Positions 46,057 to 55,744 of a DNA stretch of 64,000 bases are shown here, piece after piece. The first letter of the stretch is position 1. Each line of letters starts with the position of its first letter. This stretch comes from Amycolatopsis pittospori (GTDB taxonomy: Bacteria > Actinomycetota > Actinomycetes > Mycobacteriales > Pseudonocardiaceae): positions 41,265-105,264 of the forward strand of contig NZ_JACBXD010000022.1 in assembly GCF_013870525.1 (NCBI RefSeq). Direction: 5' to 3'. The position numbers and the translations under genes were made by a program. Under the pieces are notes generated by a model. That model saw only the letters and a program-made list of their open reading frames with translations. It made no database searches and had not been told where the DNA came from.

Positions 46057-46971
46057 GTGTCAGAACGTTGGGGTTCGACCAAGCCGGTGGTGGCCGGGGT
46101 CGACGGCTCGGAGTCGGCGACGGAGGCGGTGCGCTGGGCCGCCGGAGAGGCGGTGCGGCGAGAAACCTCACTGAGGCTCGTCCACGCCTATTCCTCGACC
46201 GGGGACGACTACCCGAATCTCGAAGTCACCGCCGCGGAAGTACGTGCAGCCCTACGCGAGACCGCCATGAAGCGGCTTCGCCTGGCGAAGCCGGCGGCGT
46301 GGGCGGTCGCTCCGAGCCTCGAGATCGAGACCGAGGTGCGGGAAGGTGATCCTCGGCCGGTGCTGATCGACGAGTCGAAACACGCACTCGTGCTCGCCGT
46401 CGGCTCTCGTGGTTTGAACGGCGTCGGCCGGTTGGTGCTGGGGTCGTCCGCCCTCGCGATGGCCGTTCACGGGCGGTGCCCGCTGGTGGTCGTCCGTGGC
46501 GCGCGGTCGCGGTCCGGGCCCGTCCTGGTCGGTGTCGACAGCTGGTCCGCCTCCGCTTCCGCCGTGCGTTTCGCCTTCGAGGAGGCGGCGCGGCTGCGGA
46601 CGTCGGTGACCGTGCTCCGTACCTGGAGCGACCTGAACCTCGCCGACTCCGTGACAGTGCAGGACGCCGAGCGGCAGGCGCTGGAGACGAAGGTGGCGAC
46701 TGTCGCGGACTGGTTCCCCGACGTCCCCTTCGACTGTCTCGTGGTGAGGGGAAGACCGGCCAAGGTGCTCAAAGAGTACGGCGAACGGGCCGGCCTGATC
46801 GTCGTCGGCACCCGGGGCCGGAACGGGTTCACGGGGCTGCTGTTCGGATCGGTGAGTCAGAACCTGACCGGGCACGCGCCCTGCCCGGTCGCCGTCGTCC
46901 GGTCCGATGTCGTGCTTCCCGGTGCCGCCGGGATACCGGAATCGCTTTTGCTGGAAGGAGATGGGGCATGA
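46057..46971 (+). CDS. Tandem-domain universal stress protein
   Basis: 304 residues with two UspA domains. First: VVAGVDGSESATEAVRWAAG, loop GSRGLNGVGRLVLGSS. Second: PVLVGVDSWSASASAVRFAF, where the DG of the motif is DS, loop GTRGRNGFTGLLFGSV. The GTG start at 46057 has only a distant purine-rich site (GGAAGGGCGG). It is the first gene of the operon Usp - small protein - CBS-BON - P1B ATPase, all overlapping by 4 bp. Confidence 0.92.
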   Translation: MSERWGSTKPVVAGVDGSESATEAVRWAAGEAVRRETSLRLVHAYSSTGDDYPNLEVTAAEVRAALRETAMKRLRLAKPAAWAVAPSLEIETEVREGDPRPVLIDESKHALVLAVGSRGLNGVGRLVLGSSALAMAVHGRCPLVVVRGARSRSGPVLVGVDSWSASASAVRFAFEEAARLRTSVTVLRTWSDLNLADSVTVQDAERQALETKVATVADWFPDVPFDCLVVRGRPAKVLKEYGERAGLIVVGTRGRNGFTGLLFGSVSQNLTGHAPCPVAVVRSDVVLPGAAGIPESLLLEGDGA

Positions 46972-47153
46972 ACGACGTCGAAAGCGCACGTGCCGCACGA
47001 GAGGCGCGCCAGGCGATAGCCGCGGGCTCGGGATCTTCACGGTCTTCTGCCGAGCTCGCCGAAGCCGCGATGAGGCGGTACTTCGCCGCCGAGTCCTATC
47101 GTGAGCGCAAGCAGGAGGAGCCGGCCGAGGAAGACGAGGAAACGCCGTCATGA
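46968..47153 (+). CDS. Small charged protein, function unknown
   Basis: 61 residues, MNDVESARAAREARQAIAAG then SSAELAEAAMRRYFAAESYR and a Glu-rich tail EEPAEEDEE. It is mostly helical and strongly charged. Strong ribosome site GGAAGGAG, ATGA overlap with the Usp gene before it and ATGA with the CBS-BON gene after it, which argues that it is real. I do not recognise the family. Confidence 0.75.
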   Translation: MNDVESARAAREARQAIAAGSGSSRSSAELAEAAMRRYFAAESYRERKQEEPAEEDEETPS

Positions 47154-47767
47154 CCGGAACCACGGTCGGCGACGTCATGACCCGAGGCGTCTACTCCGTC
47201 CGCAAGTCCACGCCGATCGCCGACATCGCGAGGATCCTGGCCGGCCGTGGTATCAGCGCCGTCCCGGTCGTCGACCACGACCGGGACGTCGTGGGTGTCG
47301 TGTCCGAGGCGGATCTGTTGCTGAAGCAGGCCGAAGGTGCATCCGTCGTGCGGGCCGCCGAGGACGTGATGACGTCCCCGGCGGTGACCGTCGAAGCGGG
47401 CAAGCCCTTGCAAGAGGCGGCGAGGCTGATGGTGGGTCACCGGGTGAAGCGACTGCCGGTGGTGGACCGCTACGGGAAACTCACCGGAATAGTCAGTCGG
47501 GCCGACCTGGTCCGGGCTCTCGTCCGCACCGACGCGGACATCCTTGGAGAAGTCGATCAAGACCTCCTGGTGTTGATCCGGCGACCGTCTCGAGGCGAGG
47601 TCCACGCCCAGGTCACCGACGGCATCGTCACCTTGACGGGAACGGTCGAACGCCGGAGCCAGTCCGTTCTCCTCGACGCGTTGATCCGCCGGGTGGCCGG
47701 GGTCGTCGATGTCATCGACCGGGTGGAGTTCACGTGGGACGACGAGGCGAACAGGCCGGCCGGGTGA
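47150..47767 (+). CDS. CBS-pair/BON protein
   Basis: 205 residues: CBS1 (VGDVMTRGVYSVRKSTPIAD ... VPVVDHDRDVVGVVSEADLL), CBS2 (AEDVMTSPAVTVEAGKP ... LPVVDRYGKLTGIVSRADLV) and a BON domain (VHAQVTDGIVTLTGTVERRS ... AGVVDVIDRVEFTW). It lies between Usp and metal-ATPase genes in one operon, suggesting adenylate-dependent control linked to the pump. Overlap at both ends (ATGA, GTGA). Confidence 0.92.
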   Translation: MTGTTVGDVMTRGVYSVRKSTPIADIARILAGRGISAVPVVDHDRDVVGVVSEADLLLKQAEGASVVRAAEDVMTSPAVTVEAGKPLQEAARLMVGHRVKRLPVVDRYGKLTGIVSRADLVRALVRTDADILGEVDQDLLVLIRRPSRGEVHAQVTDGIVTLTGTVERRSQSVLLDALIRRVAGVVDVIDRVEFTWDDEANRPAG

Positions 47768-50037
47768 GCCGGTGGCGCCCGTCAAAGGAGGTACTGCTCC
47801 TAGGCGGGGTGACGGCGTTGCTCGCCGCCGGCGGACTCGCCAGGCTGTCGGGACCGGCACCGGCCGCGGTGTTGTGGGCTGCCGCCACGGTCCTGATGGT
47901 CGTCCCCGCCACGGTGTGGGTGCTCGCCGACCTGCGGGCGGGTCGCTGGGGTGCCGATCTGCTCGCGATACTCGCGCTCGCCGGGGCCGTCGCGGTCGGG
48001 GAGTACCTCGCCGGGGCGATCATCGCCACGATGGTCGCGACCGGCCGCGTGCTGGAAGCCGCGGCTGCGCGCCGGGCGGGCCGGGATCTGTCCGCTCTGC
48101 TGGCCAGGGCACCGACGACGGCTCATCTGCGTCGCGGCGACACCGACGACGCGCCGGTGGACACGGTTCCGGTCGGCGACGTGCGCGCGGGCGACCGCCT
48201 GGTCGTGCTGCCCGGCGAGATCGTTCCGGTGGACGGGGTGGTGCTGGAAGAGGGAACGTTCGACGAGTCGGCTTTGACGGGTGAAGCGGAGCCGGTCGTG
48301 AGGACCGGCGAGGCGGTGCGCAGCGGGGTGGTCAACGCCGGTGCGGCCGTCGATCTCCAGGTGACCGCTTCCGCCGAAGCCAGCACCTACGCCGGTATCG
48401 TCCGGCTCGCGGAGCAGGCGGCCTCGGGCACCGCGCCGATCGCCAGGCTCGCGGACCGGATCGCCGTCTGGTTCCTGCCCGCCGCGCTGGCCATCGCCGG
48501 CCTGGCGTGGGCGTTCAGCGGAGACCCGGGCCGTGCGGTCGCGGTGCTCGTCACCGCGACGCCGTGCCCGCTCCTTCTCGCCGTGCCCGTCGCGATCACC
48601 GGCGGCATGTCCCGGGCGTCGCGCTCGGGGGTCGTGGTCAAGGACGGGGCCACACTCGAACTTCTCGGTCGCGTGAAGACTCTGGCGATGGACAAGACCG
48701 GCACGGTGACCGCCGGCCGTCCCGAGGTGATCGCCGTGATGTGTGCCCCTGGCGATACGCCCGAGCGCGTACTCGCACTGGCCGCGGGCGTCGAGGCCTA
48801 TTCGCCGCACGTGCTCGCGGGCGCGGTGGTGAGGGCAGCGCGCGCCGCCGGTGTCGAGCCCGCACCGGGCCGCGCGGCGGCGGGGACTCCCGGCCAGGGG
48901 GTCGAAGGTGAGGTGGACGGCAAGTCCGTCCGGATCGGAAGACCGCCCGACGGCGACCTGCCCGCCTGGGCGCGTAGTGCCGCCCGGAGGGGCAGGCTCG
49001 ACCTCGCGACTGTGATCTGGGTACAGGAGAACGGACAACCGGTCGCCGCCTTCCTCGTCCGCGACCGGATGCGGCCCGACGCGGTACGCACGATCCGGCG
49101 GCTGCGCGTGGCCGGCATCGCGAACATCGTGCTCCTCACCGGTGACCGTGTCGACAACGCGGCGGAGGTGGCTGCTCTGCTCGGACTCGACGGGGTGCGT
49201 GCGGGATGCGAGCCCGCGGACAAGATCGCCTTCGTCCGCGCCGAGACCGGGCGCTCGGTGACCGCCATGGTCGGGGACGGTGTCAACGACGCCCCCGCCC
49301 TCGCGGCGGCGAGCGTCGGGATCGCCCTGGGATCACGCGGCTCGACCGCCGCGGCGCAGGCCGCCGACGCGGTGATCGTCGACGACCGCATCGACCGGCT
49401 CGCCGACGCCGTGGACATCGCCCGCCGGACCCGACGCCTCGCGACCCAGAGTGCGGGAATCGGTACCGGACTGTCGGTGCTGGCCATGCTCGCGGCCGCC
49501 GGCGGCTGGCTCGTGCCGGTGCTCGGCGCCCTCGTCCAGGAAGGGATCGACATCGCCGTGATCGGAAACGCGCTGCGGTCCTTGGTCGCTCCGATGTCGT
49601 CGAGGCGCCGTCGCGCGCCGGACGGCTTGTTACGGCGGTTCGAGGTCGAGCACGAAACCCTGCTGCCGGCCCGTTCCGCCGTCCGCCGGGCGGCCGACGC
49701 CTTGGCGGAGGGCGGCGGTCCCGGCGTCGAAAACGCTGTCCGGCACGCGTACCGGTTGCTCGAAGACCGGCTGCTGCCTCACGAACTGGCCGAAGAAGAG
49801 CAGCTTTACCCGGCGCTGGCCGAGGTTCTGGGCGGACCCGAAGGAACCATGACGATGAGCCTGGAACACGCCGAGATCGAGCGGCTCGTGCGCCGATTGC
49901 GGCGGCACCTGGACGAGGCGCCGGACGGGATCCAAGCCGACCAGATCGACGATCTGCGGGCGACTCTCTACGGCCTGGACGCGATCCTGACCCTGCATTT
50001 CGCGCAGGAGGAAGAAGCCTATTTCACTCTGCGGTGA
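47764..50037 (+). CDS. P1B-5-type metal-transporting P-type ATPase with C-terminal hemerythrin domain
   Basis: 757 residues. Membrane helices precede the actuator TGEAEPV and the sixth-helix metal motif T266-P-C-P269. The phosphorylation site is D310KTGT and the hinge MVGDGVNDAPA. After the last helices, which carry VQEGIDIAVIGNAL, an HHE hemerythrin-like domain occupies about 620-757 (EVEHETLLP, LPHELAEEEQLYP, SLEHAEIE, LHFAQEEEAY supply His/Glu ligands). TPCP, QEG and a hemerythrin tail define the P1B-5 group, represented by Sinorhizobium Nia, which exports Ni/Fe. No N-terminal metal domain is present. Iron or nickel efflux tied to O2 or redox sensing is likely. GTG start. Confidence 0.88.
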   Translation: MSRWRPSKEVLLLGGVTALLAAGGLARLSGPAPAAVLWAAATVLMVVPATVWVLADLRAGRWGADLLAILALAGAVAVGEYLAGAIIATMVATGRVLEAAAARRAGRDLSALLARAPTTAHLRRGDTDDAPVDTVPVGDVRAGDRLVVLPGEIVPVDGVVLEEGTFDESALTGEAEPVVRTGEAVRSGVVNAGAAVDLQVTASAEASTYAGIVRLAEQAASGTAPIARLADRIAVWFLPAALAIAGLAWAFSGDPGRAVAVLVTATPCPLLLAVPVAITGGMSRASRSGVVVKDGATLELLGRVKTLAMDKTGTVTAGRPEVIAVMCAPGDTPERVLALAAGVEAYSPHVLAGAVVRAARAAGVEPAPGRAAAGTPGQGVEGEVDGKSVRIGRPPDGDLPAWARSAARRGRLDLATVIWVQENGQPVAAFLVRDRMRPDAVRTIRRLRVAGIANIVLLTGDRVDNAAEVAALLGLDGVRAGCEPADKIAFVRAETGRSVTAMVGDGVNDAPALAAASVGIALGSRGSTAAAQAADAVIVDDRIDRLADAVDIARRTRRLATQSAGIGTGLSVLAMLAAAGGWLVPVLGALVQEGIDIAVIGNALRSLVAPMSSRRRRAPDGLLRRFEVEHETLLPARSAVRRAADALAEGGGPGVENAVRHAYRLLEDRLLPHELAEEEQLYPALAEVLGGPEGTMTMSLEHAEIERLVRRLRRHLDEAPDGIQADQIDDLRATLYGLDAILTLHFAQEEEAYFTLR

Positions 50038-50054
50038 CCGACTCGGCCCGGGTG

Positions 50055-50100
50055 GTCGTGAGTGGCGATTCGGGTTAGAACCCGAATCGCCACTCACGAC
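50055..50100. terminator. Perfect 22-bp hairpin after the ATPase gene
   Basis: 50055-50076 pairs with 50079-50100 around a 2-nt centre; core GAGTGGCGATTCGGGTT. It closes the operon that starts at 46057 and separates it from the PEP synthase promoter. Confidence 0.82.
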
Positions 50101-50125
50101 CCGCAGCCCCTCCTTGGGACGCACC

Positions 50126-50139
50126 GGGACCTTCGGCTC
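50126..50139. promoter_or_regulatory. DosR-like box upstream of PEP synthase
   Basis: GGGACCTTCGGCTC, one mismatch to GGGnCnnnnGnCCC and identical to the box at 34472. A second, weaker GGGACCTTGG half-site starts at 50174. The box ends about 107 bp before the start codon. Confidence 0.5.
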
Positions 50140-50246
50140 ACGTGACCGGCGGGGGACGAAGTCCCGTCGGACCGGGACCTTGGACGGCAGAGGACGGCGA
50201 GTACTTCCGGCGAGCATGGCTCAGGGAAAACAACCGGAGGGAACCC

Positions 50247-52487
50247 ATGAGCTACGTGCGCGACTTGTCGGCTGTCGACCTCGCCGACGCGGAATCTGCC
50301 GGTGGCAAGGGAGCCAACCTCGGTGAGCTGATCGCGGCCGGGTTCGAGGTCCCGCCCGGTTTCGTCGTCTTGCGGGAAGCGTATCTGGCGTCCCTGGAGG
50401 AAGCCGGAGTCCGCCACGAGGTGGCCAATCTGCATGCCGAGGCCGTCACGGCGGCGGACGATCCGGAGCGGCTCGCCGCGCTGTGCGATCTGCTGCGCGG
50501 GCTGATCCACCGGGCCGGGATGACCGGGAAGATCCTCGCGGAAGTGCTCTCCGCGTATCACGAGCTCGGCGAGGACCTGCCGATCGCTGTGCGGTCCTCG
50601 GCGACGGGCGAGGACGGCGCGGAGGCCTCGTTCGCCGGGATGAACGCGAGTTTCACCAATGTCTGGGGTGACGACGCCGTCCGCGAGCGGATCGTGGACT
50701 GCTGGGCGTCGTTGTTCTCACCTCGCGTGATCGGCTACCGGGCGAGCCGCGGCTTCACCGGTGAACCCGCGATCGCGGTGGTGGCGCAACGGATGATCCC
50801 CGCCGACCGCGCCGGCGTCATCTTCACCGCGGACCCGCGTTCGGGTGATCGGGACCAGGTCGTGATCGAGGCGGTGTACGGGCAGGGCGAGGCGATCGTG
50901 TCGGGCTCCGTCGAACCTGACACGTATCTGGTGTCGAAGGACGGTCTGCGGCTGATCTCCGCCCGGGTGGGCAGCAAGAGTCACAAGATCATCGCGGAGG
51001 TGGGTGGGGGAGACGTCAAGGTCGCCTTGACCCCGCAGGCCGCGGGGCGCCGGGTGCTCGACGACACGATGGTCCTTGAGCTGGCACGGCTGGCCACCCG
51101 CGTGGAGGATCATTACGGCTGCCCGCAGGACATCGAGTTCGCGTTGGTGGGCAAGGAGATCTGGATTGTCCAGTCCCGGCCCGTCACGACTCTGCCGTCC
51201 GACCGGGAGCGGCCGCCGGATGTACTGGTGACCGGTCTGGCGGCCTCGCCGGGCCTCGGTGGCGGAACGGTGCGGGTGCTGCACGACCCGGCAGAAGGCG
51301 GGCAACTGCGTGACGGCGAGGTACTCGTCGCGCCGATGACCAACCCCGACTGGGTCCCCGCCATCCGCCGGGCGTCCGCGTTGGTGACCGACGGCGGCGG
51401 GATGACCTGTCACGCCGCCGTCGTGGCTCGTGAACTGCGGGTCCCGTGCGTCGTCGGAACCGGGGACGCGACACGGGTTCTCGCGGGGCGAGGCCAGGTC
51501 ACCGTCGACGGCACGGCCGGCGAGGTGCGGGCCGGTCTCGTTCAGGCGCCTGCTCGTACCGAGCCCGTGGTGACGACCGCGGCGCCGGAGGCGATCGGCA
51601 CCAGGTTGTACGTCAACCTCGCCATGCCGGACCACGCCGAGGAGGTGGCCGCACAGCAGGTGGACGGCGTCGGCCTGCTCCGGGCGGAGTTCCTGCTGAC
51701 CGAGGCGCTCGGCGGACGGCATCCCCGCGACCTCATAGCCAAGGGCGAGGAAGAATCCTTTGTGGACGCGATGACCGAGTCGTTGCTGAAGATCACCAAG
51801 CCGTTCGGGTCCCGCCCGGTCGTCTACCGGGCGACCGATCTGCGGAGCAACGAGTTCCGCGGGCTGGCGGGCGGCGAGGCCTACGAGCCGGTGGAGAGCA
51901 ATCCGATGATCGGCTATCGAGGCTGCTTCCGCTATGTGCGGGAGAAGGACCTCTTCGACCTCGAACTGCGGACCCTGGCTCGAGTCCGGGAACAGACACC
52001 GAACCTGCACCTCATGATCCCGTTCGTCCGCACCAAATGGGAACTGGAGGCCTGCCTCGAACTCGTCGACGCGAGCCCGCTCGGCAGGCAGCGCGGGCTG
52101 CACCGCTGGATCATGGCCGAAGTCCCGTCGGTGGTGCACTGGCTCCCCGAATACGCGGGCCTCGGCATCGACGGCGTCTCCATCGGCAGCAACGACCTGA
52201 CCCAGCTGGTCCTGGGCGTCGACCGCGATTCCGCCGTCTGCGCGGAACTGTTCGACGAAGCCGACCCGGCCGTACTCGCCACGATCGACGAGATCGTCAC
52301 CACGGCACGAAACCTCGGCCTCACCTCGTCGCTGTGCGGCCAGGCGCCGTCGTCCAAGCCGGGGTTCGCCGAACACCTGGTGCGGTTCGGGATCACGTCG
52401 ATCTCGGTGAACCCGGACGTGATCGACACCGCGCGGGCCGCGATCGCTGCGGCCGAGCGCCGAGTGCTCCTGGACGGTGCGCGATGA
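50247..52487 (+). CDS. ppsA: Phosphoenolpyruvate synthase
   Basis: 746 residues. PPDK-type N-terminal ATP-grasp domain ([40 protein letters not shown]), central phosphohistidine domain with H389 in [25 protein letters not shown] sequence, and C-terminal TIM barrel with catalytic C697 (SLCGQAPS) and [10 protein letters not shown]. It converts pyruvate plus ATP to PEP plus AMP and phosphate (EC 2.7.9.2), feeding gluconeogenesis. The ATG follows CGGAGGG. It is slightly shorter than the ~790 of E. coli. It overlaps the ABC ATPase gene (ATGA). Under the DosR-like box it could support lipid-fed metabolism in non-growing cells. Confidence 0.93.
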   Translation: MSYVRDLSAVDLADAESAGGKGANLGELIAAGFEVPPGFVVLREAYLASLEEAGVRHEVANLHAEAVTAADDPERLAALCDLLRGLIHRAGMTGKILAEVLSAYHELGEDLPIAVRSSATGEDGAEASFAGMNASFTNVWGDDAVRERIVDCWASLFSPRVIGYRASRGFTGEPAIAVVAQRMIPADRAGVIFTADPRSGDRDQVVIEAVYGQGEAIVSGSVEPDTYLVSKDGLRLISARVGSKSHKIIAEVGGGDVKVALTPQAAGRRVLDDTMVLELARLATRVEDHYGCPQDIEFALVGKEIWIVQSRPVTTLPSDRERPPDVLVTGLAASPGLGGGTVRVLHDPAEGGQLRDGEVLVAPMTNPDWVPAIRRASALVTDGGGMTCHAAVVARELRVPCVVGTGDATRVLAGRGQVTVDGTAGEVRAGLVQAPARTEPVVTTAAPEAIGTRLYVNLAMPDHAEEVAAQQVDGVGLLRAEFLLTEALGGRHPRDLIAKGEEESFVDAMTESLLKITKPFGSRPVVYRATDLRSNEFRGLAGGEAYEPVESNPMIGYRGCFRYVREKDLFDLELRTLARVREQTPNLHLMIPFVRTKWELEACLELVDASPLGRQRGLHRWIMAEVPSVVHWLPEYAGLGIDGVSIGSNDLTQLVLGVDRDSAVCAELFDEADPAVLATIDEIVTTARNLGLTSSLCGQAPSSKPGFAEHLVRFGITSISVNPDVIDTARAAIAAAERRVLLDGAR

Positions 52488-53386
52488 ACGCGATCGAGAT
52501 CCGCGGCCTGCGCAAGACGTTCGGCCGCGTCAAGGCGCTGGACTGGCTGGACCTGACGGTGACCACCGGCGAGGTGCACGGTTTCCTCGGCCCGAACGGG
52601 GCAGGCAAGACGACGACCCTGCGCTTGCTGCTGGGCCTGCTGCGGGCCGACGGTGGCGAGATCCGGTTGCTGGGCGGCGATCCCTGGCGTGACGCCGTGT
52701 CGTTGCACCGCAGGCTGGCCTACGTTCCCGGCGAGGTGTCGTTGTGGCCGACGCTCACCGGCGGCGAGGTGATCGATCTGCTCGGCAGGCTTCGCGGCGG
52801 AATCGACATGCGACGGCGTGAGCGCTACCTCGAACTCTTCGACCTCGACCCGACCCGCAAGGGCCGCGCTTACTCCAAGGGCAACCGGCAGAAGGTCGCG
52901 GTCGTCGCGGCGCTGGCGTCGGACGCCGAACTGCTCCTGCTGGACGAACCGACCGCGGGTCTCGATCCCTTGATGGAGGACGCCTTCCGCGACTGCATCC
53001 GGGAGGAACGTGCCCGTGGCCGGACGGTACTGCTGTCCAGCCACATCCTCTCCGAGGCGGAGGCGTTGTCCGACCGCGTCAGCATCATCAAGGGCGGACG
53101 CACCGTGGACACCGGAAGCCTCGACGAGCTCAGGCATCTGACCCGGACCTCGCTCACCGCGCGGCTCATCGCTCCTTCGGACGGCCTGTCGTCGCTGACG
53201 GGTGTCCACGACTTCAGCCAGGACCGGGACACGGTCCGGATGACGGTCGACAACGCCGGTCTCGACGGCGTGCTCTCCGCGCTCGGCCGCTGTGGTGTCC
53301 GGAGCCTGACGAGTCAGGCCCCGACACTGGAGGAACTGTTCCTGCGTCACTACCGGAAGACGCCGGAACCGGTGGAGGTTCAGTGA
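52484..53386 (+). CDS. ABC transporter ATP-binding protein
   Basis: 300 residues. Walker A is [11 protein letters not shown] near residues 38-48, signature YSKGNRQKV (variant of LSGGQ), Walker [15 protein letters not shown]-loop [11 protein letters not shown]-terminal extension of 90 residues ([20 protein letters not shown]) is typical of antibiotic/lipid ABC-2 exporters. It overlaps ppsA upstream and its permease downstream. Substrate unknown. Confidence 0.93.
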   Translation: MNAIEIRGLRKTFGRVKALDWLDLTVTTGEVHGFLGPNGAGKTTTLRLLLGLLRADGGEIRLLGGDPWRDAVSLHRRLAYVPGEVSLWPTLTGGEVIDLLGRLRGGIDMRRRERYLELFDLDPTRKGRAYSKGNRQKVAVVAALASDAELLLLDEPTAGLDPLMEDAFRDCIREERARGRTVLLSSHILSEAEALSDRVSIIKGGRTVDTGSLDELRHLTRTSLTARLIAPSDGLSSLTGVHDFSQDRDTVRMTVDNAGLDGVLSALGRCGVRSLTSQAPTLEELFLRHYRKTPEPVEVQ

Positions 53387-54978
53387 TGGGCACTCTGAGC
53401 GGAACACGGGAGCTCATCCGTCTCGCCTTCCATCGCGACCGCGTCCGTATTCCACTGTGGACACTCGTATGCGTCGTGACGACGGCGGGTGCGGCCGCCG
53501 CCACCGCCGACCTGTACCCGTCGGAGCAGGAACGGATCGTGTTCGCCGAGGGGGTCAACGCGGTTCCGGCACTGGTCGCCTTCTACGGTCGTATCTACGA
53601 TCCGTCGTCGCTCGGAGCGGCCGCGGTGCTGAAGCTGACCGGTTTCGGTGCCGCGCTGGTGGCGCTGCTGGTGATCTTCACGGTGGTCCGGCACACGCGT
53701 GCTGAGGAGGAGGCCGGAAGGCTGGAGCTGGTCGGCGCCGGCGCGCTCGGCAGGCATGCCGCACTCGCCGCCGGCCTGGTCGTCGCCGCGACGACGAGTC
53801 TGGCGATCGGGGTCCTCACCGCCGTGGGTCTCATCGTCGCTGGGCTGCCGGCGGCGGGGTCTCTCGCGCTGGGGCTGGGCTGGATGCTGGCGGGCTGGGT
53901 GTTCGGGGCGATCGCCGCGGTCACCGCGCAGCTAAGCCGGACCGCGCGGCTGGCGACCGGCGGCGCCGCCTCGGTTCTCGGTGTCACCTATCTCGTACGG
54001 GCGGTGGGGGACTCAGGACCGGAATGGCTGTCGTGGTTCTCTCCGATCGGTTGGGTGCAGCAGATCCGCCCGTTCGCGGGCGAACGCTGGTGGGTGGCGC
54101 TGATCCCGGTGGCGGTCACCCTGCACCTCGCGCTGGCCGCCGTCCGGCTCAGCGATCGGCGGGACATGGGCGCCGGGGTGCTGGCCGAACGGCCCGGCCC
54201 CGCCCGGGCGGGCCGGAGTCTGTACGGGACCGGCGGACTGCTGTGGCGACTGAATCGCTCGACACTGCTCGCGTGGACCTCGGTCTACTTGGTGCTGGGA
54301 CTGGTACTCGGAAACCTCGCGAACGGCATCGGCCGCTTCCTGGACAACCCGAAGGCCGAACGACTGATCACCGCGCTGGGCGGGCAACAGGCGCTGACAG
54401 ACGCCTTCTTCGCCGCCGAGCTGGGCATTTCCGGCGTCATCGCCGCCGTGTACGCGATGTCGGTCGTGGTGCGCCTGCACAACGAGGAGCAGGCTCTGCA
54501 CGTCGAGCAGCTACTCGCGACCCCGGTGACGCGTACCCGCCTTCTCGCCGGCTACGTCCTGCTGGCCGTGGCCGGGAGCGCGATTCCCCTGGCCGCGGCG
54601 GGGCTGGGGGCAGGGCTCTCGTCCGGCCTGCAGACCGGACGGCCAGGCGCCGACATCGGCCGCTTGACGGCGGCCGCACTGGTTCAGCTTCCGGCGGTCT
54701 GGGTACTGGCTGGGCTGGCCTGTGCCATGTTCGGCTTGCTGCCGCGACGGCTCGGAGCCGTGTGGGCGGTGCTGGCCGCGATCGTCGTCGTCGGCGAGTT
54801 CGGCGTGGTCTTCGGCGTTCCCCAAGCGATCCTGAATCTCTCGCCGTTCACTCACCTGCCGAGCCTTCCCGGCTCGACGGACGGAATCACCGCGCTCCCG
54901 TGGCTCGTTCTGCTCGCTGCGGGGCTGATCGCGCTGGGGATGGCGGGGTTCCGCCGCAGGGACATCGGAACTTCCTGA
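53383..54978 (+). CDS. ABC-2 type exporter permease
   Basis: 531 residues with about 12 transmembrane helices in two halves; the first half begins [20 protein letters not shown] and the second near residue 285 ([20 protein letters not shown]). The motif [16 protein letters not shown] is followed by a repeat-like [20 protein letters not shown] in the second half, as in tetronasin-type exporters. GTG at 53383 (or ATG at 53386) overlaps the ATPase stop. It forms the exporter with the preceding protein; substrate unknown. Confidence 0.9.
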   Translation: MMGTLSGTRELIRLAFHRDRVRIPLWTLVCVVTTAGAAAATADLYPSEQERIVFAEGVNAVPALVAFYGRIYDPSSLGAAAVLKLTGFGAALVALLVIFTVVRHTRAEEEAGRLELVGAGALGRHAALAAGLVVAATTSLAIGVLTAVGLIVAGLPAAGSLALGLGWMLAGWVFGAIAAVTAQLSRTARLATGGAASVLGVTYLVRAVGDSGPEWLSWFSPIGWVQQIRPFAGERWWVALIPVAVTLHLALAAVRLSDRRDMGAGVLAERPGPARAGRSLYGTGGLLWRLNRSTLLAWTSVYLVLGLVLGNLANGIGRFLDNPKAERLITALGGQQALTDAFFAAELGISGVIAAVYAMSVVVRLHNEEQALHVEQLLATPVTRTRLLAGYVLLAVAGSAIPLAAAGLGAGLSSGLQTGRPGADIGRLTAAALVQLPAVWVLAGLACAMFGLLPRRLGAVWAVLAAIVVVGEFGVVFGVPQAILNLSPFTHLPSLPGSTDGITALPWLVLLAAGLIALGMAGFRRRDIGTS

Positions 54979-54996
54979 TCTCGGAAAGGAGTCGAA

Positions 54997-55692
54997 ATGA
55001 ACAATCGTCGTCGCGTCCGGACGGTGATGCGTCCGAACGTCCTCACGGTCAAACCCGAGACGCCCTTCAAGGCGATCGCGGTCCTCTTCGCGTCGTGGGG
55101 GGTGAGCGGTGCGCCGGTGGTGGACGAAGAAGGCCGCGTCCTGGGAGTCGTCTCCCAAAAGGACCTGCTCGCGCGGGAATCCGAGCACTCGTTGCTGAAG
55201 TTCCGGCCGAAGTTGCGGCGCAAGGTCCAGGGAACCAGTGCGGGAGAGCTGATGAGCAGGCCGGCGGTGACCGTCGAGCAGGACGCCGGTGTCACCGAGG
55301 CGGCCAGGTTGATGGAAGACCACCGAGTGCGCCGGCTTCCGGTCGTCGACGACGAGGCGAGACTGGTCGGCATCGTCGGCAGGTCCGATCTGCTGCGCGG
55401 CTTCCTGCGGACCGACACCGAGTTGAAGGAGGAGGTGCGCACCGGCGTGCTTCTGCGGTCGATGTCACTCGATCCGACCACCGTCTCGGTGGTGGTGCAC
55501 AACGGTGTCGTGACCATCAGCGGCGAGGTGGAACGAACGAGCATGATCCCGGTGATCGTCGCGCTCATCCGCAGACTGGACGGCGTGGTGGACGTCCGCG
55601 AGCGGCTCACCGCGGCACTGGACGACAAGCACCTTCCCATCGAAGAGCCGGTCGGCACGGGCGTACTCGACTCCTTGAAACGACGCGCCTGA
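54997..55692 (+). CDS. CBS-pair/BON protein
   Basis: 231 residues: CBS1 (VRTVMRPNVLTVKPETPFKA ... APVVDEEGRVLGVVSQKDLL), a basic linker (KFRPKLRRKVQG), CBS2 (AGELMSRPAVTVEQDAG ... LPVVDDEARLVGIVGRSDLL) and a BON domain (VSVVVHNGVVTISGEVERTS ... DGVVDVRERLTA). RBS AAAGGAG. It lies 18 bp after the permease stop and is likely co-transcribed. Followed by a terminator. Confidence 0.92.
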   Translation: MNNRRRVRTVMRPNVLTVKPETPFKAIAVLFASWGVSGAPVVDEEGRVLGVVSQKDLLARESEHSLLKFRPKLRRKVQGTSAGELMSRPAVTVEQDAGVTEAARLMEDHRVRRLPVVDDEARLVGIVGRSDLLRGFLRTDTELKEEVRTGVLLRSMSLDPTTVSVVVHNGVVTISGEVERTSMIPVIVALIRRLDGVVDVRERLTAALDDKHLPIEEPVGTGVLDSLKRRA

Positions 55693-55695
55693 GCC

Positions 55696-55740
55696 GACGA
55701 ATCCGCCTCCCGTCCACAGAGGACAGGAGGCGGATTCGTC
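55696..55740. terminator. Hairpin between convergent CBS-BON and alcohol dehydrogenase genes
   Basis: GACGAATCCGCCTCC (55696-55710) pairs with 55726-55740, with an inner GTCC/GGAC helix and an ACAGA loop. Placed between stops at 55692 (+) and 55745 (-). Likely bidirectional. Confidence 0.82.
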
Positions 55741-55744
55741 TTGT

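Noticed and set aside
50153..50166. GGGGACGAAGTCCCG as a further DosR-like box
   Set aside because: The spacer between GGGAC and GTCCC is three bases rather than four, so the half-sites are on the wrong phase for the motif used here.
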